Source: Cercophora sp. LCS_1 (Eukaryota > Ascomycota > Sordariomycetes > Sordariales > Lasiosphaeriaceae). Taken from it: a DNA stretch of 64,000 nt. Position numbers and translations under genes: made by a program. Positions within the stretch are counted from its first letter, which is position 1. Each line of letters begins with the position of its first letter. Below, in pieces: positions 22,799 to 33,024 of this stretch. The notes under the pieces were generated by a model. The model was given only the letters and a program-made list of their open reading frames with translations. It did not search any database and had not been told where the DNA came from. The stretch covers positions 1 to 64,000 of the forward strand of contig JAPZLL010000039.1 of assembly GCA_036250225.1 (NCBI GenBank). Reading direction: 5' to 3'.

Positions 22799-24185
22799 AT
22801 GGGGCATGGCCCCGTCGATCCACTCGATTGCTCGAACGACCACTCGGATCTCCTCCAGACAACGTCCATCGTCCTCGCAGTCATCCCTCTCGTGTCGCTC
22901 ATACTCCGATTCTACTTCAATCGGCGATACCAAACACGGATGCTTCTAGATTGTTATCTTGCCATTGCAGCAATGGTATGTCGGTGGACCTGTCCCTTCG
23001 ATTTTGCTCCCTCCCACCCGATCCCTGACTACACAGATTCTCCACCTCGCATCAGAAACGCTCGTATACGTTGCGGCTACAGCGTATGACCTTGGAAAGC
23101 CCAACAACTGTATTTCACAGTTAAACGTCGCCATCGCTACAAAGCTGGCTCTCATCAGCGTTTTCATCACGAACCTCAACGTCCCCGTTTCCAAATGGGC
23201 GGTTGCCTGCGTTATCCTTCGCTTCGCGCGCAAGAGGTGGTATCGAAACGTGATACTTTCAGTTGTCATCGTCGCCACCCTTTTCCACCTCGGATGGGCG
23301 GCCTTCATGGGGGTCTTTGTCCACACAAACTGGCAGCCCCTAAGTGAGGATACCTGGCAGGAAGGGGATGAGGACCAGACCGTGGATTTCGGAGTGCTGC
23401 GCTTCCTGGGCTTTGCCGCTTCTCGTACGTACGCCCTCCAAGGTTCCTACTAGCAGCGCTTCATCAAGCGGGAATGCTGATCAAAGTTGATCCAGTCTGG
23501 TCCAGCTTTACCGATTCTGTGCTCGCATTCATCCCCTGGCACGCCATCTGGCAGCTTGAGGCCCCCACGGGCACCAAGTTGATGCTCTGTGCTGGGACAG
23601 CATTTGGATTCTTGTGAGTGGGCACAATACACCAATCCGACAGGGCTGCGCATGTCTAACCGGTAGGTAGATCTGCTGCCACCGTCGGGGCAAAGTCTTC
23701 AACTGTGGTCGGTCTGAATATAACGCAATTCACTTGTGTGTCCCTAGGCATATCCTAACCATCAGTGATGCGACCTCTAACACTGCACAGACAATTCCGC
23801 TCGTTTCCTTGTCTGGACCTCGGCCGAGATTGCAGTCCTTATCACCGTTGCCTCAATACCCTACTACAAGCGAGCAGCTGACGAATTGGTTGATAAATAT
23901 CGTATCTGGTATGATAAGCGGTTGCGTCAATACCGCGCCTGGCGCCAGCAGCGAGCGGTGAGCCCAGGCTCAGAGACCATACAGCTCGCCTCATCTCCAT
24001 CGTTGAGAAGAAAGGGAATCACGAGGACTGATGAGATCACTTGGACATCATTTCGAACGACGCACCTAAACTTGAGTCGTGATGTGGTGTGGCGTGTGGA
24101 TATCTCATCCCCCGCAGCGGCCGTGAAAAGGTATGAGAGGACAGTAGACACTAGTCGTGCGTCATTTCTGCACTACTACATGTAA
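22799..24185 (+). CDS. PTH11-like 7TM protein (fungal rhodopsin-domain family)
   Basis: Exons 22799-22975, 23037-23424, 23496-23613, 23671-23735 and 23791-24185 give 380 aa with phases 0, 1, 2 and 1. Seven hydrophobic segments can be followed: SIVLAVIPLVSLILRFYF, LLDCYLAIAAM, the stretch after the second splice, NVILSVVIVATLFHLGWAAF, the FTDSVLAFIPWHAIWQLE segment, GTKLMLCAGTAFGFL, and RFLVWTSAEIAVLITVASIP. The WxxxDxxxAxxPxxxxW pattern and the W(T/S)xxEIA motif at the last helix are hallmarks of the fungal 'rhodopsin domain' proteins related to PTH11. They are not retinal proteins: there is no Schiff-base lysine. Most are orphan receptors. The C-terminal 110 residues are polar. Confidence 0.8.
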
Positions 24186-24460
24186 CGGGAGGTAACTAAA
24201 GAAGGAGAATTGCTGTTTGACGGAAGAGGGAGATGATGAAACCATCTTTCATGATGCTATCCGTATACTAGTACTGCCTTGCATTACTTTCCATTTTTTC
24301 CCAAACGCCAACATAGATTCGTTTATTACACATCAATGATACACCGCATTGCGTTGACTTTACCTCCTTGAAAACTTGTCAGTTGTGGGCGGGGAGACAG
24401 CTGATCACGTCAGCACTGGCTGTTGCGCCCACACCAGTTGACAAACTGGCGTGAGACGAC

Positions 24461-25552
24461 TTACTCATCGTCACCAACACGGATTCTACCCTCCGCCGAC
24501 AATCCCTGGGACCAATATCCGTCCAGATCAATGTTGGCCTCCGCGATAGCACGGTGGCTAATGAGGAGCCAGAGACCAAAGACTGGCTTCAATAGAGCGT
24601 CGAGGACAGCATAGGTCATGATCTCTTTGTCGACATTGATCTTCCGACCGCCGTCAGCAATACCCCATACACTGACCACAAAGTTAGCAACAACAACAAC
24701 AGGAACAGCAACAAGGGTCAGAGCCTACATGGGATAAACAGTCCACACAATGAAAGAAAACAGGGCAAGGGAGCTAAAGAGCTTCGTCACGGCACCACCT
24801 TTGACCTTCACCATGGTGGATCCATGCAACACAATATGCCAGAGAACGAACAGATAGGACACGCAGGAAATGGCGAGCCATCCCCACTTCTGTGCAGTGC
24901 CGGTCTTGCCCAACGCAGAGAACAGACCGCTCAACGTCATGATGAGACTCGCGGAGATGGCCATCAGCGTATGGGCTCCGTCAATGCCAGCAAGGAGCGA
25001 CAGGTTAAGCAGCAGGAGAGGGAAGGTCAAGGACCAGTCGACGTAGCGGGCCCAGTACACTTGTCGGCAGACGTCGTGGTGAACGTCAGGGACATGCTTG
25101 TGGCTGTCCGTGACGGTGATGCAGTTAAAGGTCGAGGCATGGCCCGAAGCCATAGCAAAGTATGACAGTGTCGAGATGATGGCCATCAAGGTTGTCGTCA
25201 CGTAGTACACTCGGTGTCTTGTTGGTCGTGTCAGCGAGCATACGGATCTTTGGAGGACAACCCAACACACCTCACTGGCACGCGCCAGCTCGATGCAGCA
25301 AAAACTCCCGAAGAGGCCAGCATAATGGCAAAAATCACCCAAAGGGTGCGGTGACCACCGTTACTAGCGACTTGGTACTCGATGGGTGTGGCTGGAACAA
25401 CTGCGGTTAGCTGACTCACACAACGCACAAGACGCGGACATGATGTAAACCATACGGATGACGGTGGGCACCGGGCCCGGAGCCGAAGTGGCAGTCACGG
25501 TGGGCTTGATGGGGTTGCCGAGCATCTCGACGACTTGCTGCGGATCGATCAT
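24461..25552 (-). CDS. Microbial-type rhodopsin (fungal opsin)
   Basis: Exons 25552-25456, 25400-25271, 25217-24729 and 24671-24461 give 308 aa. Helix C reads RYVDWSLTFPLLLLN: Asp136 matches the bacteriorhodopsin proton acceptor Asp85 and Thr140 matches Thr89, but the proton-donor position (Asp96) is Asn147. Helix G reads VLDALLKPVFG, so Asp263 and the retinal-binding Lys267 (Asp212/Lys216) are present and the protein should bind retinal. Loss of the donor suggests a slow photocycle, so a sensor-like or inefficient pump is more likely than a fast proton pump; that part is inference. It is not an opsin-related (HSP30/YRO2) protein, because those lack the lysine. It faces the PTH11-like gene tail to tail and is divergent from the Cys-Pro repeat gene. 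The exon 3 acceptor (AAG) is the weakest splice site. Confidence 0.88.
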
Positions 25553-25684
25553 GATTGCGGATGATACAAACACACAAGAGTTAATTTGGGAAGCCACAGA
25601 GCAGCAGGCCACCTTGGGCTTTATGGAAGACATCGGGGCGACGTTGTGCGGAGAGGGCAGTCCGACGTGACCAACTTGACGGTG

Positions 25685-25690
25685 GATCGA
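25685..25690. promoter_or_regulatory. GATCGA motif upstream of the opsin
   Basis: GATCGA lies 133 bp upstream of the opsin ATG. GATC-core elements of this form are the known binding type of the White Collar light-response complex in Neurospora. A single hexamer is weak evidence alone; its position and the matching motif before the divergent neighbour make it worth noting. Confidence 0.35.
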
Positions 25691-26374
25691 CGTCATCCAT
25701 TTCCCGCGTGTCGCCTTGACGGCCGCGTCTTCCCATCCAAACTTGAAACTGCGGGGAGGCAATAGGCCGCATAATGCATTACGGCGCGTGTAAAAGGTTC
25801 CGATTCGGCAGCTTGGGGAAAAGCAAGATAGATGTTTGCGGACTGCAGGTAGAAGCGGCGGTCTGGACAGCCCCGACCCCTGTCCGTGTTCAGATCGGCG
25901 GGCGATTCTCGGTGTGGCTGCGGGGCATTGGGAAGGTGACGAAGCTTGCCGTCAGGGAGCAAAGTCACCAACTCCCATCGAGACGCAACCAAGGCGCCCG
26001 AATTGACGAATTTTTCTGCTCCGAAATGAGAGACCTGCTGCTGCTCTCTCGCTCTTTACTCCGAGCCCGGGAACGGAAGCTTCGAGCTCCGACCAGAAGA
26101 AGAAGCTTTCGGTCATGACAATGAGCTTGAGCTCGGGCCCGACCCCACTTCGCCAGGGTCAATCGTTCCACCCGCCCCGCTGAGTGACCATTGAGGTCGG
26201 TTTCATTGGCTCCCTTGCATGCCGCTGCAAGCCGCTTTACGTCACTTTGTTCTGAAGCCTCCCGGCTGGGGCAAGTGCTGCCTCCAGGTCAACAAAGAAG
26301 GGGCAAAGGGCAACACACTCTTTCTTTCCGGGACGACGCTTCGGAGCCTTTCTTCCTCACTCAAACCACAATTC

Positions 26375-26390
26375 GATCGATCGATCGATC
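26375..26390. promoter_or_regulatory. Four tandem GATC (overlapping GATCGA) in the leader of the Cys-Pro repeat gene
   Basis: Sixteen bases are an exact (GATC)4, giving three overlapping GATCGA hexamers on each strand, 51 bp upstream of the ATG at 26441. White Collar-type light-response elements are built from closely spaced GATC cores. Position in the probable 5' UTR or proximal promoter fits, but it could also be a simple repeat. Confidence 0.45.
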
Positions 26391-26440
26391 ATCCTCACAA
26401 CCATCCGGACTACTACCACACTTTGACTGCAACTACCAAA

Positions 26441-26896
26441 ATGGCCACACTCAACTGCCCCGTCGTCGGCACGACCAACAGCACTCTTCCCCCGCAGCAT
26501 CCCGACATTGACCTCTCCAAGCCAGGCCAGGTCTGCCCCGTTGTTGGCGCCAAGACCGAGCACCACCACAACCTCCACCAGCACCCTCGCGTGGTGATCC
26601 CCGAGAATCGTTCGCCCAGCGATGCCTCGGCCTGCCCGTTCGTTACGCAGAAGCTGGTCAACGAGACAAAGTCTAAGGAGATGGACGACGACGTTTGCCC
26701 GGTTGTAGGCACGGCCACGACAGTCCTGCCGCCCAACCACCCCAAGACCGAAGGGAAGAGCGACGATGCCGAGTGCCCCATCACCAAGGCCAAGGTGGGC
26801 CATCACAAGGGGAAGCTGGTTGGACATCCAGACGTGAGCCACGTTTCCGCTGAGGCGGTCTGCCCTGTAGCGGGGATCCACGCCGATGGGAAATAA
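26441..26896 (+). CDS. Cys-Pro repeat protein (two copies of a three-module unit)
   Basis: A single exon, 151 aa, ATG in a good context (ACCAAAATGG). Six CP dipeptides are spaced along the protein. The modules run A-B-C-A-B-C. A is CPVVGT(T/A)...LPPxHP. B is CP(V/I)..AK..HH....(L/K)..HP. C is a shorter CP(F/V)(V/A) segment. There is no signal peptide or membrane segment, and it is rich in His, Cys, Pro and Asp. I do not know a function. Cys-Pro is the ligand core of heme-regulatory motifs, and the paired HH and HP residues could bind a metal or heme; this is inference. It is divergent from the opsin gene with about 890 bp between the ATGs, so co-regulation is plausible. Confidence 0.75.
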   Translation: MATLNCPVVGTTNSTLPPQHPDIDLSKPGQVCPVVGAKTEHHHNLHQHPRVVIPENRSPSDASACPFVTQKLVNETKSKEMDDDVCPVVGTATTVLPPNHPKTEGKSDDAECPITKAKVGHHKGKLVGHPDVSHVSAEAVCPVAGIHADGK

Positions 26897-27345
26897 AGAG
26901 GTGGGAGAACAAGAGACACGCACGGAGAAGGGATACTGAGCATTCGGCTCGGGCTTGCTCACCGTTTTTGTCATAGTATCTTATCATCAGGGCTTCAATC
27001 TAGGTACAAGTTCTTCGCGATTCACTTTCAGGTTCTCAACGCCGCTACTTCGTACTGCCCTTCTCTCGTCCCGGCGCCTGCTTATAGATGGCCTTCCATT
27101 TGTCCATCGGGTTGAACATGACGATGCACTTCGTGAGTCTATTGCTGAGGGCGCGCCAAGCCTTAAATCTCGCGCAGCAATACGAACCCGCCTCCGCGGG
27201 CCGCGTCAAACAATGCAGCTGCTAGCTCGAAGATCTCGGTGAGCGCGTGGGAATCCAATACGGTACGCTTTTTCTGCCCCATTTCAAAGTTGTCTGTATA
27301 AAAACGGCCAGAACTACGAAGACAACATTCTCGCAACGCCGGTCG
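26897..27345. other. Convergent intergenic gap
   Basis: 3' flanks of the Cys-Pro repeat gene and of the decayed membrane-protein gene. No feature recognised. Confidence 0.45.
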
Positions 27346-28686
27346 TTATTCCTTTCTGGCGCGGTGTGATGATGAAGCGCCCTCCCGCGAGCGCTGCGGG
27401 CGCCCGAAAGCCGGACCGGAAATGTTATTACCATCAACCTCGACGGGCGTTTCCTTGTCGGACACCGGTGTTGTATCCACCGCCGCCTCGTTCCTGGGCT
27501 CAGGACTAGTTGGATGCTCGAGCGGCGCTTCAGCCATGATAACTTGAAGATGTCCCTGGCAGCCATTCTTTTTGCACAACGAGAATGCCAGGCCCTTCCC
27601 GGGTGACTCCACCGGAAACGATGTATCGCATGGCCAATCTTCGCTGGGCTCACCATGCTCATATACGCAACGGAGGAGCTGGCGTGCTGAGAGGACGTTC
27701 GGAAGGAAGGCCGTGGCGGAAAGCGGATGCTGATGTCGTCTAGATTCACGGCTGCTCTGAGGGATGAGTCGCCCTAGGGGTCGTAAAAGTCTCGATTGGG
27801 TTGTGTCGGGACATCCATGAGCCAACTTTGCTCGGTGGCGCATGCGCCGTTGATTGTTAGGAGGAGGTCGGCAGCGGACTGCAGAGACAAATCAAACCCG
27901 GTTAAGCTGTATGAGTATGTGAGACCCAAGATGCCTTCGCCATCAGGGGTCGAGTCTAGAGGGTTGAAGACGATGGCGACCAGGAGTTCGTCTTCAGCAG
28001 CGTTATCCGCCGCCCTGGCATCTATCAGTGCCCGAAGAGCGGCTGGAGTGTGCAGCGCCGTGTACTGCGGTGACTGGGTTGCGTTTCCTCGTGCCGGGAT
28101 TGCTGGAATAAAGACCGATGCTGGCTGAGCTGGCGCAACGCTCCCGACCAAAAGGAAGATGAGGATGAAGGTTGACGCAACCCAAATCGGATGAAAGCCA
28201 CGAACGCAAAGCTAACACCATAGCTAGCATCGTACCACCGCACTAAGAGGCGCCGGGAGTTTTGGGCGGAATGCAGTCCCAGCTGAACTTGGACAGTTGG
28301 GTGAAAGACGCCCAGGGATCTCCCGTGTTCCAGATGTTGGCGTAGGCGAATATCCGCCGATTACTACCGGGGGATTGTGGCGTTGAGGCCCCAGAGGTGA
28401 GCAGCGCGACGACGCTGACGAGATCTCAGAGACAGAGGGCGATCATAGCTAGGCCGCTGGAGACAGCGGCGGTGACGGCTGCGCCGGATCGATTGGAGAA
28501 TGAGACGGCCCATATGTCGCCGTTCTCGGAGGGCATGCAGAAAGGCCTATAGTAGCGGACGCGAGGGTTGCTTTGGTCTTCGAAGGGGGACGACACGGTG
28601 GACGACCGTCGTGAAGTGACAATGTGGTGGCTTGACGACCTCGTCGTCGGACATTCAGATGACTGGTCATTTCGAGGCAAGGGCAT
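27346..28686 (-). pseudogene. Decayed multi-pass membrane protein gene
   Basis: Coding-like segments in three frames line up along the minus strand. From the ATG at 28686 the frame runs through ENGDIWAVSFSNRSGAA and an aliphatic helix to a TGA at about 28426. The same frame then continues (LVSVVALLTSGAST, ...FAYANIWNTGDPWASF, ...KFSWDCIPPKTPGAS) to a stop near 28250. Another frame carries RWYDASYGVSFAFVAF, then a third carries VASTFILIFLLVGSV, an Ala-rich region and SWLMDVPTQPNRDFYD to a TAG at 27774. After that, coding-like sequence in two frames extends to 27346 (YEHGEPSEDWPCDTSF). At least two in-frame stops and two or three 1-bp shifts are needed. Both stops could come from G:C to A:T changes. 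The layout suggests a large membrane protein with a secreted Ala-rich region; family unknown. Confidence 0.65.
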
Positions 28687-29625
28687 TGCAAGGCTCTACA
28701 CAAGTAAATGTATGCTGATAGCATCTGCAGAGCCGCGCTAGGCGTCGAAATGCCTGCCCAGAGGTGGCAAGGACTCCGTAGCACACGTCTGTCATCATCA
28801 CCCTGGCAGCGACAGGGCGAATAAGCGAAAGGGTAATGCGCCGCTCTCATTGAACTCGGCATCTCCACGCCGGGAAGACTTGACCTTCTGCCCAACTGGA
28901 CATTTGGTCTGGAGTCAGAAGCTCTTTGCTGGCAGGAGCTGCATGCGCGATGAGGCGCGATTGGTTCTGAGATGCACCGGAAGACCGAGAACTGACAGGA
29001 GCCTGCTGGCATGAGACCCAATGATTGCCGGAGAATGCATGCGTTTCCTGTTATACAGCACACCTCAGGCGTTTCTGCAGGCGGTCGGCAATCTGAAGAC
29101 CGGAATTGAGATGCATTTGCGCACCGGTGAAAAACTCGCTGGCAAGCCAGATCCCGGTCACGATCTAGTGACCTTTAGCATGTTCTACAGCTTCTCCTGG
29201 ACTTTGAGATACACTTTTACTGGTTGATCCCCCGGATCGCTCGTCCAAAGGCGACGGGGTGTGTTGCGCCTGATATGCACCAACTGATGCAGAGTTGTCC
29301 CACCTGGCAACATTGCGAACGGGACCCTGGAATTAAGCCAAGATCCATCCCGTACCGCCCCATGCTGAATGACACCGAGTCTCGAAGGCGCTCAATTATT
29401 CCGGGGGTAGAAGTCAACGATGCATCTCAACAGGCTATTGGGGGAAAATCTGTCCCCGGCCGTGACGGGCGAGCATCTGGCTAATACCCAGCATGTTACT
29501 TTATAGCGAGCCGAACCATTTCAACAACCAGGTACCCGGAATAGCACAACTACATAAACCGCACGCGAAACCCGGACATCATCCCCGGGCATGATTCTCC
29601 CTTCAACCCTCGCCTCAACAACGCG
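28687..29625. other. Intergenic region
   Basis: About 940 bp with only short overlapping ORFs on both strands. No motif, repeat or RNA gene recognised. Confidence 0.45.
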
Positions 29626-30511
29626 ATGCGCTCACTAATCCCCCTCACCCTCGCCGCCTCTCTGGCCGCAGCCATAGCCACCCCCTTCTCAGCCAACCTC
29701 CCAACCCTCTCCCACCGACAAACCGCACAATGGAACTTCACCGACTACCTCTACGTCTACGTACCGTTTCCTTTCCTTCGGTGTAATCCCAAGCCACTGA
29801 CTCCTCCAGTTCACGGGCGAACTGCTCCCCAACGGCGAGCAAGTCTACATGGCCCTAACAGCCGACAACGATCCCACAACGTGGTACCCCCTGCAAAACA
29901 ACACGCCCATCCTAACCTCCAACGTCGGCATGCTCGGCATCCGCGACCCCTCTCTCATCATCTCCCCCGACCGCTCCAAGTACTACCTCATCAACACGGA
30001 CCTCAAAGTCAACGGCATCGGCTGGAACCAAGGCTACTGCTACACCTGCAACGGCTCCAAATCCATCGTCGTCTGGGAATCCACCGACTTGGTTCATTGG
30101 GACGGACCACGTCACCCCGTCGTGTCACCTGCCAACGCGGGCATGACGTGGGCGCCCGACGCGATCTGGGACCCGACGAGACAAAAGTACATGGTTTTTT
30201 GGACTTCGAAGCTGGATGGCAAGCCCGAGTTGCACCAGCTGCGAGCCTGGACGGAGGATTTTAGGACGTTTAGTCCTGCGGAACGGTATGTCGATTTGGG
30301 GATGGATAATACGATTGTTCGGGATGGGGAGAGGTATTACATGGTGAGTAAGAATGGGCCGGACGATGGGATTCAGCAGAATGTGGCGGACGGCTTGGAT
30401 GGGCCGTGGGAAATGGTGGGTGAGAAGATTGGGTTGGAGGCTATGGAGGCTGGGGAGGGACCGTTGGTCTTTAGGAACAATTTGGTGCCGAGCAAGGTGA
30501 GTCTTTATTTT

Positions 30512-30553
<42 letters not shown>

Positions 30554-30848
30554 TTTTTTTCTTTCTTTTCCCAGAGATGGGGTGGACGGCGGCTAATATC
30601 GTGGACAGTGGCATTTGTGGATTGATGATTACAAGCACGCGGGTGGTGGACGGTATGTCCCGTTTGAGACGGATGATATTGCGTCGGGCAAGTGGAGGCC
30701 TTCTCAGGGATACAAGCTGCCGAGCAGTCCGAGGCATGGTTATGTCGTTCCGATGTGAGTATTGTCTCGATGATTGAGGGGTTGGGAGTCACTAATGGGG
30801 TCAAGCACATCGTCTGAGCGAGACGCGTTGTCAAGGTTGTTGGTATGA
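29626..30848 (+). CDS. Secreted GH43-like glycosidase (five-bladed propeller fold)
   Basis: Exons 29626-29760, 29810-30496, 30609-30754 and 30806-30848 give 336 aa. The N-terminus MRSLIPLTLAASLAAAIA is a signal peptide. The body has GIRDPSLIISPDRSKYYLI and MTWAPDAIWDPTRQKYMVFW, the repeated blade pattern of GH43-type arabinosidases/xylosidases, and a Glu-containing AGEGPLVF segment at the position of the general acid. Exon 3 begins WHLWIDDYKHAGGG, seen only if the acceptor GACAG at 30608 is used. The end GYVVPITSSERDALSRLL is completed by the last exon. Likely role: removal of pentose side chains from plant cell wall polysaccharide; the exact substrate cannot be read from sequence. Intron 2 carries a CT repeat. 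Confidence 0.8.
30517..30560 (+). repeat. (CT)n-(T)n microsatellite inside an intron
   Basis: About 14 CT units followed by about 16 T lie inside intron 2 of the GH43-like gene. A CCCAG right after the tract is an attractive false acceptor; it gives a short dead-end frame. Confidence 0.85.
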
Positions 30849-31584
30849 CGATATCTAGAACTGGAGTGTTTTGTCGCATTTCGCGTTTTACTGGATTCCA
30901 CATCCCCGGCCCGGGTATCTAACGTCACGCCCTCTTATCAAGCGCTGAAGTGCCCTTTAAAAACATATAAACCGTTTGAAAAAGGCTTGGAAGTCGTAGT
31001 GAGCGTGAAAGTTTTAATGATATTGAGGCGGTGTCTCTTGTGTGGTACCTTACCGTAAGGCATTTGTGATGTGAGTTGAGGTTGTGTATATGGTAGCGTA
31101 AGGGCGGAAGCAAAATGGGAGGTGTGGAAAACAGCTCTCTAGAACTATTGGTCTACTATCTAGGCACAAAGTGTGTCGCTAACCGCATCGTTACGAAATG
31201 ACGTTTGAGTATCCCTCGACCCATGGCCCAACCCCTTGTCCCTGTTCTCGTTCAGTCGGATGCTATCCCATCACTCCTCATCCTCAGTTTCTCAAACTGA
31301 TCCGCTAGTCTCGTTATGTTGAGTCGCTAAGTACCTCTGGACGTCGCTGGCCCCGATCCGTTCCCAATCCTATAGAACGTACGCGCACCTCCGCTGCCAA
31401 ACATGCTCAAAGAGCACCACGTTTGGCTCCAAAGGTGTGATTTCTTGTGATTCGAGTCTTGTTTTATGAACGTTGAGCCAGGACTTGTACGGCGCTAGAT
31501 CAGCTGCCTGGTTCGACAGCCATCGAAGTGAAAGGTCGGAGAAAAAGCTGTGTACCTCCACCCTGCAGCCAGTTGCACAGGCGT
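30849..31584. other. Convergent intergenic region with a possible extra exon
   Basis: Mostly featureless. On the minus strand 31561-31370 is an open frame (SFFSDLSLRWLSNQAADL...) with coding-like composition that extends upstream in the same frame into the end of the F-box gene. It could be an alternative 3' exon of that gene or part of a longer relic. No splice pair was convincing. Confidence 0.35.
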
Positions 31585-32545
31585 TTAATTGTCTTCTCCA
31601 CGCAATAAATGTCGATAGCGAGAGAAGACCCCGGATAGCGTCAGGAGGATTGCACCTTGATAACTAATCAAGTAATTGGGCACCTTGCCTGAACTAATAG
31701 CAGTCAGCAATGCATTCATCAAAACTGGGTGACCTAAAATAACTAAAACGACCCCTGGAGGTTAGGGTATACCTACGAGTTGGTTAAAGAACGTTGCATC
31801 TAAAGGGATCTCCGTGAATGATGTGGGTTCGTTAATGACAATCTCACTAGTTTCTGCATTCTTCGACGTTAGTGGGCTGCCAATTCTAGTACGGAAGCTC
31901 AGCTTGTGAATTGTTGGGCTTACCGCGAGCCAAACGGTCAAAGTAGTACTCCCAGAAGCAGCCCATTTGCTCCGCCTCCCACGGCCGGAGTTGTAGCTGC
32001 CAGTCGTGGACGACGCGCCAAGCAGGGTCAAGGCCGAGGTCTTTGGAAAAGTGTCGGCTGTGCAACTCGACACGGTAGAGAGTCTGACAGAACCTGTGCT
32101 TCTCCGCCGAAGAAAGAACAAAATCTTCCATCCCGAGGACTTGGGGCGCGCCGTCACTACCCTGGAGAAACGCCCATGCCTTGGAAGAGAAGTCCATGGC
32201 TGAGACCTCAATTTTTCGGTGAGTCTGTTGAATCCCCAGGAGAGATTTCCAAGGCAATTTCGTCAAACGCGTGGCCCAGTCAGTTGGCGTTGCCGCTCCA
32301 GTGGCGGCGAGAGTCGAACGGAGTTCTTCCACAGGCTCATCCTCCAATGCGAGCTCCACGGCGATGGCAATGTTGACTAGGCCTGGGGTAAGCTGGTCGC
32401 GGAGAATCGAGCAAATAACACGGTCGTGGAACGCCCCGTAAAGAGTGCGGCAGGTGAGAACGGCCGAAGGGAGGTCGGCAAGGTCGTCAAGGTTCTCCAA
32501 AATCATGCTGATGATCTCACGCGGTATTTGTACGAGGGAAACCAT
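31585..32545 (-). CDS. F-box-like protein
   Basis: Exons 32545-31924, 31853-31773 and 31733-31585 give 283 aa with phases 1 and 1. The N-terminus MVSLVQIPREIISMILENL followed by LADLPSAVLTCRTLYGAF is the F-box-like pattern seen in many fungal proteins, which link substrates to SCF ubiquitin ligases. The remaining 230 residues are alpha-helical and not recognised (for example WRVVHDWQLQLRPWEAEQ). The third exon (VLMNALLTAISSGKVPNYL ... LRGEDN) ends at a TAA at 31585; a competing frame through the same region stays open to 31370. Intron 1 is 70 bp with branch CACTAACG. Confidence 0.65.
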
Positions 32546-33024
32546 TGTGACAATGTCGGTCGGGGCGTTGGGTTCGGGCTTGAAGAATGAAACTCATCAG
32601 CGCCGGCGCGTTCGTTGAGGAGATTCCCTGGGGCAGAAGAAAGCCCGACAATCCTCGGAGGTGTGGCAAAATGCGAAGTGGCAGGAGCGGACTGATATCT
32701 GAACGGATATTCATGTCCTACTGTACCCCGCTATTGCCTGCGGCAAGTACGGCCCTCATGACAAAACAACAAGGACGGAACTCTGGGCGATCAATGTTGT
32801 AAAAAGGGTTTATATAGAGACCTACGGCGTTGACCATAGCAAACAAGCCCCAAAGGCAATAGCTAATACTGAAAAGAATACCTGGATATATTGGAAAAGA
32901 CCACTGGTGCCAACAACAAGAGGAGGACTCACTTGCCAGCGACTTGCCAGGGAAGGAGCAACGGGCCCGTGAAGTCAATCCGAGTTGCGCGGGGAGGGCC
33001 CTTCAACCAATGCACTTGGTTCAA
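32546..33024. other. Intergenic gap
   Basis: Upstream region of the F-box-like gene and 3' flank of the intact HET gene. Nothing else recognised. Confidence 0.45.

Noticed and set aside
26441..26896. Cys-Pro repeat protein as the peptide precursor for the UstYa protein
   Set aside because: No signal peptide and no regularly spaced Kex2 dibasic sites, which such precursors have.
31886..32545. 219-aa reading of the F-box exon through the intron
   Set aside because: The read-through tail GKPNNSQAELPY is intronic; splicing at GTAAGC restores a longer conserved-looking frame.
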